NCBI GenBank assembly: GCA_000434915.1
Contig: FR882061.1
Location: forward strand, 1 to 14,013
Direction of reading: 5' to 3'
DNA from: Ruminococcus sp. CAG:563
GTDB taxonomy: Bacteria; Bacillota; Clostridia; Oscillospirales; Acutalibacteraceae
DNA: 14,013 bases
Below are positions 1 to 7,327 of this stretch, one piece after another. Numbering within the stretch: the stretch's first letter is position 1; each line of letters begins with the position of its first letter. The notes under the pieces were generated by a model. The model did no database searches. It saw nothing but the letters and a program-made list of their open reading frames with translations, and was not told the DNA's origin. Position numbers and translations under genes: made by a program.

Positions 1-39
1 CCCTGAGAAATCGAGGTGCTTTTTTCATGCCTATAATTT

Positions 40-69
40 CAGCGTTGCCGTAATGGTGACGCTGTTTTT
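40..69 (+). terminator. Rho-independent terminator upstream of the scaffold gene
   Basis: A 10-bp stem (5' arm 40-49, 3' arm 55-64, two G-U wobbles) encloses a 5-base loop GTAAT and is followed at once by five T (65-69). This is a classic intrinsic terminator. It probably ends the transcription unit entering from the left and separates it from the scaffold-capsid genes. A second T run at 20-25 after CGAGGTGC may be the 3' half of another terminator cut off by the window edge. Confidence 0.7.
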
Positions 70-110
70 ATATCAAAAATACAGTTTGCCCGTATCTGAA
101 ACAACGGGGT

Positions 111-128
111 GCGGATGTCCTTATCCGT
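111..128 (+). other. Small hairpin in the 5' leader of the scaffold gene
   Basis: GCGGAT (111-116) can pair with ATCCGT (123-128) around a 6-base loop, with a terminal G-U pair. It lies just before the ribosome binding site AGGAGAG (134-140). It could stabilise the capsid mRNA 5' end or modulate initiation. It is short and has no T tract, so it is not a terminator; a chance hairpin is possible. Confidence 0.25.
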
Positions 129-143
129 AAAAAAGGAGAGTAT

Positions 144-746
144 ATGGCTGAAGAAGTCAACAACACAGAGAATACAGAAAACGGCAATGTACAGCAGGAC
201 ACAAATACCGGTGCGGCGAATACAGAGCCGGAGAAGAAGTATTCCGAGGAGGAGATGAACGGTATCTCCAAGAAAAACAGCGAAAAGGCTGTTGCCAAGG
301 TTCTTAAAGAACTTGGCATCACAGACAGGGTCAAAGCAAAGGAAATTCTTTCCAAGGCAGCAGCGGAGGAAGCGGCAAACTCAGAGAACAACGGTACCGG
401 CGAAGAGATGTCGCAAATTCAGCAGGCACTTGCCAAAGAGAGAGAACGTGCGGACGGCGCAGTGCTTGAAAGCCTGCTTCTTGCCGCTCACGTTGACGCA
501 AAGAAGGTCACAAAAGCCGCAAGGCTCGTTGAACGTGACAAATGCGTTGACGATGACGGAAACTTTGACCGTGAAAAGGCATCGGCACAGGTTGCCGAGC
601 TTTTGAAAGAATGGCCTGAGCTTGTCATTAAGTCTGACGAAGGCAACGTCGGCTTTGTTATCGGCGGCGACGGCAAACCGGGCGCAGAGCAGAAGAAAAC
701 GCCCGAAAAGAAAGTTCCTCAGAAACGCTGGAACAGATTTAACTAA
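144..746 (+). CDS. Capsid scaffolding protein (DUF4355/GP20-like)
   Basis: A 200-residue, charged, mostly helical protein directly before the major capsid gene, the usual place for a phage scaffold. The first ~35 residues are Asn/Thr/Glu-rich and probably disordered. A long Lys/Glu-rich helical region follows (about 35-115), then a compact segment with AAHVDAKKVTKAARLV (about 113-128). The C-terminus is basic (KKVPQKRWNRFN), which fits a scaffold tail that binds the coat protein and leaves when DNA is packaged. The layout resembles DUF4355/GP20-type scaffolds of Firmicute phages, recognised from memory. The start is ATG 144, preceded by AGGAGAG at 134-140. It ends in TAA, 16 bases before the capsid gene. 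Confidence 0.8.
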   Translation: MAEEVNNTENTENGNVQQDTNTGAANTEPEKKYSEEEMNGISKKNSEKAVAKVLKELGITDRVKAKEILSKAAAEEAANSENNGTGEEMSQIQQALAKERERADGAVLESLLLAAHVDAKKVTKAARLVERDKCVDDDGNFDREKASAQVAELLKEWPELVIKSDEGNVGFVIGGDGKPGAEQKKTPEKKVPQKRWNRFN

Positions 747-762
747 GAAAGGAAGATTTTAA

Positions 763-1845
763 ATGCCAAACATTAACTATGCTCAGCAGTGGGCACCGGA
801 GCTTCTTGACATCCTCATACAGGGTTCAATGATTTCTCCGTTTATCACAACCAATGTAAAGTGGCTCGGTGCAAAGACTTTCCACTTTACACAGATGTCA
901 ACCTCAGGCTACAAGAGCCACAACCGTAACGGAGGCTGGAACAGAGGTAACTTTGTTCAGGCTGATGTGCCGTTCACTCTTATGCACGACAGAGATGTTG
1001 AATTCTGCGTTGACAGACTCGACGTGGACGAGAGCAACGCAACCGCTTCAATCAAGAACATTTCCGAGACATTCACCAGCACACAGAGCGTCCCTGAAGC
1101 AAACGCATTGTTCTTCTCACGCTGTGCGACCAAGGCAAAGTCACTCACAGGCTATCACAGCGAGACGGCGATCTCAGCGTACACAGCCGACAATGTGTAT
1201 TCAAAGCTCAAGGGTTATATCGGTCATCTTCGCCGTTACAGAGCAATGGGCGCACTTGTCATGTATGTGCGCTCGGATATTATGGACTTGCTCGAAAGGT
1301 CAACAGAGCTTCAGCGCAAGATCGAGCTTACTCAGATCGCTGAGGGAGGTATGGGTATCGAAACGAGAGTAACTTCAATCGACGGTGTACCGATTTTTGA
1401 GGTCATTGACGATGAGGTATTTTATGACAGCTTCGATTTTGATTCCGAGGACGGCGGCTTTGTTCCTGCTTCTGCTTCGGCTGCTGTTTATGAGCTTACG
1501 TCGGACGTTGCTGTTGATTCAAGCAAGACCTATTACACACGCAGCGGCTCTGAGGGTGCGTACACATATACAGCGGTCAAGTCCCCCGCAGTAGGCTCGA
1601 TTTCGACTTACTACGAGATGACGAAGCCTGCCGTTGAGGGTTCAAAGAAGATCAATGTCCTCATTGCTTCGCCGCTCACAACCAAGTTTGTACCGAAGCT
1701 CTCGAGCATTTATTACTTTGCACCGGGCGGACACACACAGGGCGACTGCTATCTTTATCAGAACAGAGCTTTCTCGGATGTCTTTACTTTCCCGAACGGC
1801 AAGAACAACAAGATTGACAGCCTTTACGTTGACGTTGAGGCCTAA
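763..1845 (+). CDS. Major capsid protein with a surface-type insertion
   Basis: A 360-residue protein that should form the icosahedral shell, probably an HK97-fold coat. It begins MPNINYAQQWAPELLDILIQ, a typical opening for Gram-positive phage coat proteins. It sits between scaffold and connector genes. Residues about 150-222 (GYIGHLRRYRAMGALVMYVR, then the helix LLERSTELQRKIELTQ) resemble the helical core domain. Residues 243-285 differ in style: Tyr/Ser/Thr-rich with YELTSDVAVDSSKTYYTRSG and ending STYYE. They interrupt the coat fold just before the C-terminal strand (KINVLIASPLTTKFVPKL) and look like an exposed beta module. ATG 763 follows AAGGAAG. It ends in TAA. The family call rests on context and style; the exact Pfam family is not asserted. 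Confidence 0.88.
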   Translation: MPNINYAQQWAPELLDILIQGSMISPFITTNVKWLGAKTFHFTQMSTSGYKSHNRNGGWNRGNFVQADVPFTLMHDRDVEFCVDRLDVDESNATASIKNISETFTSTQSVPEANALFFSRCATKAKSLTGYHSETAISAYTADNVYSKLKGYIGHLRRYRAMGALVMYVRSDIMDLLERSTELQRKIELTQIAEGGMGIETRVTSIDGVPIFEVIDDEVFYDSFDFDSEDGGFVPASASAAVYELTSDVAVDSSKTYYTRSGSEGAYTYTAVKSPAVGSISTYYEMTKPAVEGSKKINVLIASPLTTKFVPKLSSIYYFAPGGHTQGDCYLYQNRAFSDVFTFPNGKNNKIDSLYVDVEA

Positions 1846-1857
1846 GGAGTAATCAAC

Positions 1858-2226
1858 ATGGCTTATGCTGACTTTTCGGATTATCGAAATATAATCGGTG
1901 AGGACGATATCCTCGAAACAGAAGAGATAGAGGATAATTTGGAGTTAGCCTCTGTCAAAATTGATGAAATGACTTTCGGACGAATTAACGGGGTGGGATT
2001 TGATAATCTCACTCCGTTTCAGCGTGAGTGCATACGTAAAGCGACCTGCTATCAGGCACAGTATATTGTTGAGAACGGCTACGATGAAACCGACGTGTCA
2101 AGCTATACCGTCGGCAAACTGAGTGTCACACAGGGACAGCAGGAGAGCGGAGCGAGCAAAAATCATATGAACCCGACCGCTCTTGCATTGCTCAGAAAAT
2201 CGGGGCTAATGTGGCGAGGTGCTTGA
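1858..2226 (+). CDS. Head-tail connector protein (gp6-like adaptor)
   Basis: A 122-residue, mainly alpha-helical acidic protein, the first gene after the capsid gene. This is the normal position of the gp6/gp15-type adaptor that forms a ring under the portal. Features include the opening MAYADFSDYRNIIGEDDILE, a helix with LELASVKIDEMTFGRI, and FQRECIRKATCYQAQYI. That helix-Cys/Ala-rich pattern is typical of the DNA-packaging/connector family in Firmicute phages. ATG 1858 is preceded by AAGGAG at 1844-1849. TGA at 2224-2226 falls 1 base before the next ATG, so the two are probably translationally coupled. Confidence 0.72.
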   Translation: MAYADFSDYRNIIGEDDILETEEIEDNLELASVKIDEMTFGRINGVGFDNLTPFQRECIRKATCYQAQYIVENGYDETDVSSYTVGKLSVTQGQQESGASKNHMNPTALALLRKSGLMWRGA

Positions 2227-2227
2227 T

Positions 2228-2575
2228 ATGGCGAGGAGGGTTAAAAGGCTCGGCTTTCCCGATTGGCTTCTCAACAACGAATGTGTTATTTCCGTTGATA
2301 CAGAGGAGCTGAACGAGGACGGCGAAACGGTTGTGTATAAGACCGAACCGATGAAGTGCATATTTGATGAGGTGTCAAAGACGGTGTTTACAGCTGACGG
2401 CAAGAGGGTAACGATCGCAGGAACGGTTATTGTAAAGGGCGATTTTGCCCCTGCGCTGCCTATTTTATCAAGCGGCACCGTGACAATCAACGGACGGACA
2501 ATGCAGATATATTCTGCCGCACGTCCGAGAAATCCTGACGGCACGGTGCACCACACGGAATTTGAGGTGATGTGA
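2228..2575 (+). CDS. Head closure / minor capsid protein 1-like
   Basis: A 115-residue, mostly beta-strand protein in the head-completion slot after the connector, resembling the Minor_capsid_1 proteins of A118-like phages. It probably forms the stopper ring that closes the neck. The sequence has paired strands such as VISVDTEELNEDGETVVYKT and ends in HTEFEVM. I place the start at ATG 2228, with GAGG at 2216-2219 about 8 bases upstream. A GTG at 2219 in the same frame is an alternative that would add three residues and overlap the previous stop. TGA (2573-2575) overlaps the next ATG by 1 base. Confidence 0.65.
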   Translation: MARRVKRLGFPDWLLNNECVISVDTEELNEDGETVVYKTEPMKCIFDEVSKTVFTADGKRVTIAGTVIVKGDFAPALPILSSGTVTINGRTMQIYSAARPRNPDGTVHHTEFEVM

Positions 2576-2955
2576 TGAACATTAAGGTGCAAATCAATCA
2601 CAAAAATTTGGCAGCAATAGAAAATATTGCGGAGCAGGCTCTTGTAAAAACGGCTGATGCCATAAAAACGGACATTCAGCAATCTCAAACAATGCCGTTC
2701 AAGACCGGAGCACTTCAAAACCGTTCTACTTTCGTTGATAAAAGTCAGGCAAAGGATTTCAAGGTCAGCATTGTATCTGATACACCGTATGCAAGGCGTT
2801 TATATTTTCACCCCGAATATAATTTCTACCGGTTACACAACAAAAACGCAGGCGGCGAATGGTTTGAACCGTATATAACGGGAGAAAAACAGGATTACGC
2901 ACAACGAATTTTTGAGAGATTTATGCACAATGGAATGAAACACTTAGGAGGATAA
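2575..2955 (+). CDS. Minor capsid protein 2-like (neck protein)
   Basis: A 126-residue basic protein with the HK97-gp10/Minor_capsid_2 pattern: a helical N-terminus, then PFKTGALQNRSTF (about 42-54), then SDTPYARRLYFHPEYNF, then GGEWFEPYITGEKQ near the C-terminus. The TGAL and PYARRLY motifs are typical of this family. It is thought to act at the head-tail junction. The start is ATG 2575, overlapping the upstream TGA (ATGA), with GAGGTG at 2564-2569 as ribosome binding site. A GTG at 2572 in frame is less likely. It ends in TAA. Confidence 0.75.
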   Translation: MNIKVQINHKNLAAIENIAEQALVKTADAIKTDIQQSQTMPFKTGALQNRSTFVDKSQAKDFKVSIVSDTPYARRLYFHPEYNFYRLHNKNAGGEWFEPYITGEKQDYAQRIFERFMHNGMKHLGG

Positions 2956-2956
2956 A

Positions 2957-3355
2957 ATGACACTTTCGGATTTGAGGGATTATTTCAAGTCGGATTTTCC
3001 GTGGAAAGAAAGCATATCCGTCGGAAAGATTGACAAGAACAAGGAACGGGCAGTGTGCTTTTATCATTCAAAGGTTTCACGTCCGAAAATTAACACAATC
3101 GGCGGCAAGGGTAACAGGTCATATACCGTGTTGCCGATTTCTATTTTGCTGCGCTTCGGCAAGAATTACGAAGCTGCTGCAGAGAAAGCCGAAGAGATTT
3201 ACAATTTCTTCGACGAAAAAACATTTGACCTTAATAACGAGCGTGTTTTCGTTATATCGCCGTATAACGCACCCATTGATTTGGGTACCGACGATCAGGG
3301 CGTATATGAAAATTCGCTTGAATTTGATTTATATATTACAAAGAAAGGTGATTGA
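2957..3355 (+). CDS. Tail terminator / minor capsid protein 3-like
   Basis: A 132-residue alpha/beta protein. The stretch around residues 105-125 (PIDLGTDDQGVYENSLEFDL) and the helix YEAAAEKAEEIYNFFDEKTF match the style of phage tail terminator / Minor_capsid_3 proteins, which cap the tail tube and join it to the neck. It sits immediately before the tail tube gene, as expected. ATG 2957 has a perfect AGGAGG at 2946-2951, embedded in the end of the previous gene. It ends in TGA, 2 bases before the tail tube ATG. Confidence 0.72.
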   Translation: MTLSDLRDYFKSDFPWKESISVGKIDKNKERAVCFYHSKVSRPKINTIGGKGNRSYTVLPISILLRFGKNYEAAAEKAEEIYNFFDEKTFDLNNERVFVISPYNAPIDLGTDDQGVYENSLEFDLYITKKGD

Positions 3356-3357
3356 GT

Positions 3358-3876
3358 ATGGCTACAGAATTTAAAGGTGTATTCCCTGTTAACGAAATGG
3401 ACTTTAAGATTGATAAAAGTTCGGTAAATTCACGTGTGACAAATCCGACGAATAGTGATTATGTAACAATAGCCGACATGGAATCAGCGTCAATATCTGT
3501 TGATACGGGCGTTGAAACATGGAATCCGTTGGAGGCTAAGGGCTGGCAGAGAGCACTTGCAACGGCTAAGTCTATTACAATTTCCATGTCCGGCAAGAGA
3601 AATGTCGGCGACCCGGGTAACGATTATGTTGCAAGCAAGGCGTGGACAAACGGTCAGGCTTGTAATACAACATACAAGATTTCATTCCCGAACGGTGATA
3701 CTCTCGTCGTACCGTGCGTAATTCAGGTAAAAAGTATTGCCGGCGCAGATTCAACGAATGTTGCACCGCTCGAATTTGACCTTGTATCCGACGGTAAGCC
3801 CGAATATACAGCGTCAGCAAGCACAAGCTCAACCGATGGGAGCGGAACTGTTAATTCCGAAACGGGATCTAACTAA
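3358..3876 (+). CDS. Major tail tube protein
   Basis: A 172-residue protein that should polymerise into the tail tube around the tape measure. The opening MATEFKGVFPVNEMDFKI, the segment VDTGVETWNPLEAKGWQRAL, then TISMSGKRNVGDPGNDYVAS and IQVKSIAGADSTNVAPLEFD follow the beta-sandwich tail tube pattern of Gram-positive siphophages. The last ~25 residues are Ser/Thr/Gly-rich and likely a flexible or surface-exposed tail. ATG 3358 has AAAGGTG 7 bases upstream; a TTG at 3352 in frame would add only two residues. A terminator-like hairpin follows the gene, which fits the need for many more copies of this protein than of downstream products. Confidence 0.82.
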   Translation: MATEFKGVFPVNEMDFKIDKSSVNSRVTNPTNSDYVTIADMESASISVDTGVETWNPLEAKGWQRALATAKSITISMSGKRNVGDPGNDYVASKAWTNGQACNTTYKISFPNGDTLVVPCVIQVKSIAGADSTNVAPLEFDLVSDGKPEYTASASTSSTDGSGTVNSETGSN

Positions 3877-3882
3877 AAACGA

Positions 3883-3915
3883 GGGGGCAGGGCGACTTGT
3901 CCCCAATTATTTTTT
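3883..3915 (+). terminator. Possible internal (attenuating) terminator after the tail tube gene
   Basis: GGGGGCA (3883-3889) pairs with TGTCCCC (3898-3904), giving a 7-bp GC-rich stem with one G-U and an 8-base loop, followed by AATTATTTTTT. This resembles a Rho-independent terminator, although the T run is separated from the stem by a few A/T bases. The downstream chaperone and tail genes share the direction and have no obvious promoter. It is therefore more likely a partial terminator lowering expression after the tail tube than a full stop. Confidence 0.5.
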
Positions 3916-3930
3916 AAAAGGAGTTTTTTT

Positions 3931-4251
3931 ATGAAAATCATTGATACAAAGGGCGCAATTCTTTCAGGCGACAATCATCCGTCACTTAAAATTGGTGACA
4001 AGCTCTATACGGTTGACGATCGCCGTTCCACATGGAAGAAGATCGAAGCTGTTCAGAACGACGACAGCATTATTGAAAAGGACGAGGAAATCATCAGACT
4101 TGCTCTTGGCAAGGAGAATGCTGACGAAATCCTCAACAACAAGGACCTTTCCGTCCTCGATTTTACAAATCTCACATTTTTCATCATGTCCGCTATTACA
4201 GGCGAGGACTACGATGAACTGAAAAAGGCGGCAAGAGAAAGAAAAAACTGA
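3931..4251 (+). CDS. Tail assembly chaperone, short form (gpG-like)
   Basis: A 106-residue acidic protein between the tail tube and tape measure genes, the invariant place for the lambda G/GT-type chaperone that binds the tape measure during tail assembly. It starts MKIIDTKGAILSGDNHPSLK and has a helical C-terminal half (ADEILNNKDLSVLDFTNLTF, then LKKAARERKN). ATG 3931 follows AAAAGGAG (3916-3923), the strongest local site. The TGA at 4249-4251 lies immediately after a canonical slippery heptamer. Most ribosomes should therefore make this form, while a fraction shift by -1 to make the long form. Confidence 0.8.
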   Translation: MKIIDTKGAILSGDNHPSLKIGDKLYTVDDRRSTWKKIEAVQNDDSIIEKDEEIIRLALGKENADEILNNKDLSVLDFTNLTFFIMSAITGEDYDELKKAARERKN

Positions 4252-4577
4252 CCGAAGAATCGTATTACGATGAAGATTTTGACGAAGCCTTGATTATTTC
4301 AAGTTTTGCCAAACAGTACGGAATACGATTGATGCAGGAAGATATTTCGGTCTCGGAATACAGAAAATTACTTGTTGGAATTATGGGCGATACACCTCTC
4401 GGTGAGGCTGTGAGGATAAGAGCGGAAACCGACCGTGAAACGATTGAACATATGACGGTGCAGGAAAAGAAAATCCGTTCGGAATGGCAGAAGTTTAAAG
4501 CTTCTCAAAACCAAACGCCGCAGATTACAATATCTCTCGAGCAATTCCAGCAGATGATGAAATCATTAGCGGGGTGA
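3931..4577 (+). CDS. Tail assembly chaperone, long -1 frameshift form (gpGT-like; T part 4248-4577)
   Basis: If ribosomes slip by -1 on A_AAA_AAC at 4242-4248, translation continues at CTG 4248 as LTEESYYDEDFDEALIISSF and on to TGA 4575-4577. This adds 109 residues for a product of about 215. The added part includes FAKQYGIRLMQEDISVSEYR and resembles Gp15-type proteins found next to tape measure genes. This second frame has no good start of its own. Its first in-frame initiator is TTG 4290 without a clear ribosome binding site, and the coding frame stays open back to the slippery site. That is strong evidence for a fusion product. In lambda, the T domain recruits tail tube protein to the tape measure-chaperone complex; a similar role is inferred here. 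Confidence 0.8.
4242..4248 (+). promoter_or_regulatory. Programmed -1 ribosomal frameshift site A_AAA_AAC
   Basis: The heptamer AAAAAAC lies in the correct phase of the 0 frame (AGA AAA AAC TGA), so it matches the X_XXY_YYZ rule, one of the most efficient bacterial slip sequences. It is directly followed by the 0-frame TGA, and the -1 frame is open for 110 codons. A small inverted repeat ATCGT-ATT-ACGAT at 4259-4271, ten bases downstream, might act as a weak stimulatory stem. The gene position matches the conserved frameshift in tail chaperone genes. Confidence 0.85.
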
Positions 4578-4581
4578 TAAA

Positions 4582-7314
4582 ATGGCAAACGTAGGAACGC
4601 TCACTTTTTAGCTCCAGCTGAATAAAGACCAGTTTAAAAAGGATGTTTTTGCCGCTGCAAAGTCGGCACAGAAAACCTGCGGACAGTCCGCTACGGGTAT
4701 TTCGTCGGCGTTCACAGGTGCTTTCAAAAAAATCGGCGTTGCGGCGGCAACTGCTTTTTCGGTTAAAGCGATAACAGCCTTTTCAAAGGAATGTATTGAT
4801 CTCGGTTCCGACCTGACGGAAGTGCAGAACGTTGTTGACGTTACTTTCGGTCAGGGAGCAAGCAAGATCAATGCGTGGGCGAAAACAACAGCGTCGGCAT
4901 TCGGAATATCCGAGCTGTCGGCGAAACAATACAGCGGCACAATGGGTGCAATGCTCAAGTCAATGGGCTTGACGACAGATGCGTCACTGAACATGTCGCA
5001 AAAAATAACCGAGCTTGCGGGCGATCTTGCGTCGTTCTATAATCTTGACGTTGACGATGCTTTTACAAAGATAAGATCGGGAATTTCGGGCGAAACCGAA
5101 CCCTTGAAACAGCTCGGTATAAATATGTCGGTGGCTAATTTGGAAGCCTACGCAATGTCAAAAGGCATTACTACTGCTTATCAGAAGATGTCACAGGCAG
5201 ATCAAGCACTGTTGCGGTATAACTATCTGTTATCCGTAACTGCCGATGCACAGGGTGACTTTTCACGAACATCTGATTCCTGGGCGAATCAGGTGCGAAT
5301 ACTATCCCTAAACTTTGATTCGCTGAAATCAAACATCGGTCAGCTGTTGATTACAGCACTGACACCGCTGCTAAAGCAGCTTAACACGCTTATTGAGTAT
5401 GCAAACAGGGCAGCAAGTGCAATAGCGAGCCTGTTCAGCGGTTCTGTTGCAACGGCCACAGCCGGAGCAGGTTCGGCAATGTCAGGGCTTTCGGGCTCGG
5501 CGGTTGATGCTGCAAACGACATAATGTCGACGGGCACAGCGGCGGAAAAGGCGGCAAAAAAGGTCAAAAATGCCTTTGCTGCTTATGACGAGATCAACAC
5601 ATTGAGTAAGACCGAAACGGACAGCGGAAGCAGCTCCGATGTAGGCAGTGCTTTAGGTGGCGGTGCAGGTGCCGCTTCGGGCTATAGCTCGGCACTCAGC
5701 GATAGCCTTGATTCCGCATCGGCAAAGTTAAGTAGCTTCTTTGACCCATTAGTAGCAGCATGGGATAGCAAGGGCAAGCCTCTTGTGGATTCTATTCATT
5801 CGGCTTTTCAGAAAATCAAGGATTTTTGCGGAGCAATAAAACTGAGCTTTGCGGAGATTTGGAATAACGGCACGGCTCAACAAACGCTTGAGCTTATATT
5901 GAGCATTGTTACACGAATTTTTGACACTGTCGGTAATGTTGCAAATGCCTTTACCGAGGCATGGAAAAACGCTTCAACAGGCGATAGAATAATTCAGAAC
6001 ATTGCTGATGTAATCAATAATGTTTTATACATTGTTGACGATGTCGGAAAAGCGATATCGGATTGGTGGCAGAGCGAACGAGGAGCGTCATTTGCTTCGG
6101 CAATAACGGAATGCTTTGAAAAGGTCACCAATGCTGCAAAGAGAATATCGGATGAACTCAAAGAAATTTGGGATAACGGCGGAAGCGAATTATTTAATAA
6201 TATTCGGAATATTGTCGGGAACATAGTTGATATAATATCAATTATTATCGGGTATATTGCTGACCTGTATGCTGATCTGATAGAAGGTCTTGTTCCGAGT
6301 GCCGAAAGCGGATTGCAAAGCGTTAATGATAAGTTATCGTCCTTCAACGATGTTCTTGATTGGCTGAAAACTGACGGAAAGCCAATTCTTGAGGGTGTAG
6401 CTTATGCGATAGGACTTGTTACAGCCGGTATTATAGCATATGAGGTTGCAACAAAAGCGCTCGCAGTAGCTCAAAAAGTTTATGCAGCCGTACAAGCTGT
6501 TGTTAATGCTGTTATGGCCGCAAATCCTATTGGATTGGTTGTTGCCGGTATCGTTGCTCTTGTTGCAATAATTCTTGTTTGCATTAAGCATTGGGACGAA
6601 ATCAAAGCAGCTGCTGTTGCCGCATGGGAAGTTATCAAGGCTACATGGGAAAAGGTTTCAAATTGGTTCAAAACCTCGGTTATTGACCCGATAGCGAATT
6701 TTTTCCGTAATCTGTGGACGAGCATTACAAACATTTTCAATAATGTTAAGACGTTCTTCCAAAATGTTTTCAGCCAAGCATGGCAGGCCGTTAAAAACGT
6801 ATTTTCGGGTGTCGGTTCATTCTTCGGTGGAATATGGAATACAATCAAATCAAAGTTTACGTCAATCGGCACAAGCATAGGTAATGCCATAGGCGGAGCT
6901 TTTAAAAAGGTTGTTAATTCCATTATTTCGTTTGCAGAGAACACGATAAACGGTTTCATTCGGTCAATCAACAGGGCGATTGGCATTATTAATAAGATAC
7001 CTGGCGTCAATATTTCTTTGATTCGAGAATTGTCCATTCCGAAGCTTGCAACAGGCGGCTATCTCAAAGCCAACAATCCGACGCTTGCAGTCGTGGGCGA
7101 TAACAAGCGAGAGGGTGAAATCATTACTCCCGAATCGAAGATCAGGGAACAGGTCAAGCTTGCAATGCAGGAAATAGGTGCTGCCGTAAACAACGGTATT
7201 CAGACCGTTAAACTGCAAATTGAGCTACTTATTAAATATCCCGACGGCAGAACTGTCATTAAGCAGATCAACGAAGCTCAGATAGCCGAAGGCCGTATTC
7301 TTTTGGAGATATAA
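4582..7314 (+). CDS. Tail tape measure protein (TP901-type) with in-frame TAG at codon 10
   Basis: A 911-codon gene (910 residues if TAG is read) for the protein that sets tail length and is ejected into the host. The N-terminal ~270 residues are the TP901-type tape measure core (DLTEVQNVVDVTFGQGASKI, then a GISGETEPLKQLGINMS motif). Ala/Ser/Gly-rich linkers and long helices follow. Hydrophobic segments lie near residues 605-625 and 647-671 (ANPIGLVVAGIVALVAIILV). A C-terminal segment has LATGGYLKANNPTLAVVGDN. The start is ATG 4582, after GGGGTG and 4 bases past the previous TGA. Codon 10 (4609-4611) is TAG. The codons before it (MANVGTLTF) and after it (LQLNKDQFKK) are a typical tape measure opening, so the frame is continuous. 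The next usable starts, such as GTG 4822, lack a ribosome binding site and would delete 80 conserved-looking residues. Confidence 0.88.
4609..4611 (+). other. In-frame amber codon in the tape measure gene (likely recoded)
   Basis: The codons read ACT TTT TAG CTC CAG CTG, and the same frame is open for 900 further codons. The residue sits in a beta-like opening where Gln would fit well (TLTF-x-LQLN). CAG differs from TAG by one base. Frame does not change across the codon, so an indel or frameshift cannot explain it; a suppressor tRNA, readthrough or a point mutation can. Confidence 0.7.
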
Positions 7315-7327
7315 AGGAGTATTACAT

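Noticed and set aside
32..37. TATAAT as a -10 promoter box upstream of the scaffold gene
   Set aside because: No TTGACA-like -35 at the right distance, and transcription would start next to or inside the terminator hairpin.
1..143. tRNA (including an amber suppressor) in the upstream leader
   Set aside because: No cloverleaf or T-loop GGTTCRA motif could be found on either strand here or in other gaps; any suppressor tRNA must be outside the window.
869..1372. + strand open frame of 167 codons inside the capsid gene
   Set aside because: An out-of-frame shadow of the major capsid gene, rich in Arg, Ser and Thr with no homology-like pattern.
2206..2718. Reverse-strand open frame of 170 codons
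   Set aside because: It covers two packed + strand neck genes with good starts; low-complexity, Cys/Ser/Leu-rich translation typical of a shadow frame.
4259..4271. ATCGT-ATT-ACGAT stem as a definite frameshift stimulator
   Set aside because: Only 5 bp with a 3-base loop and AT-rich, too weak to assert; mentioned only as possible.
4600..4620. Frameshift or indel in the T run as the cause of the tape measure TAG
   Set aside because: The coding frame is the same before and after the TAG, so an indel would need a compensating one nearby; only a substitution or recoding fits.
6480..7037. Reverse-strand open frame of 185 codons
   Set aside because: It lies wholly inside the tape measure gene, which has clear coding content on the + strand; no independent ribosome binding site or context.
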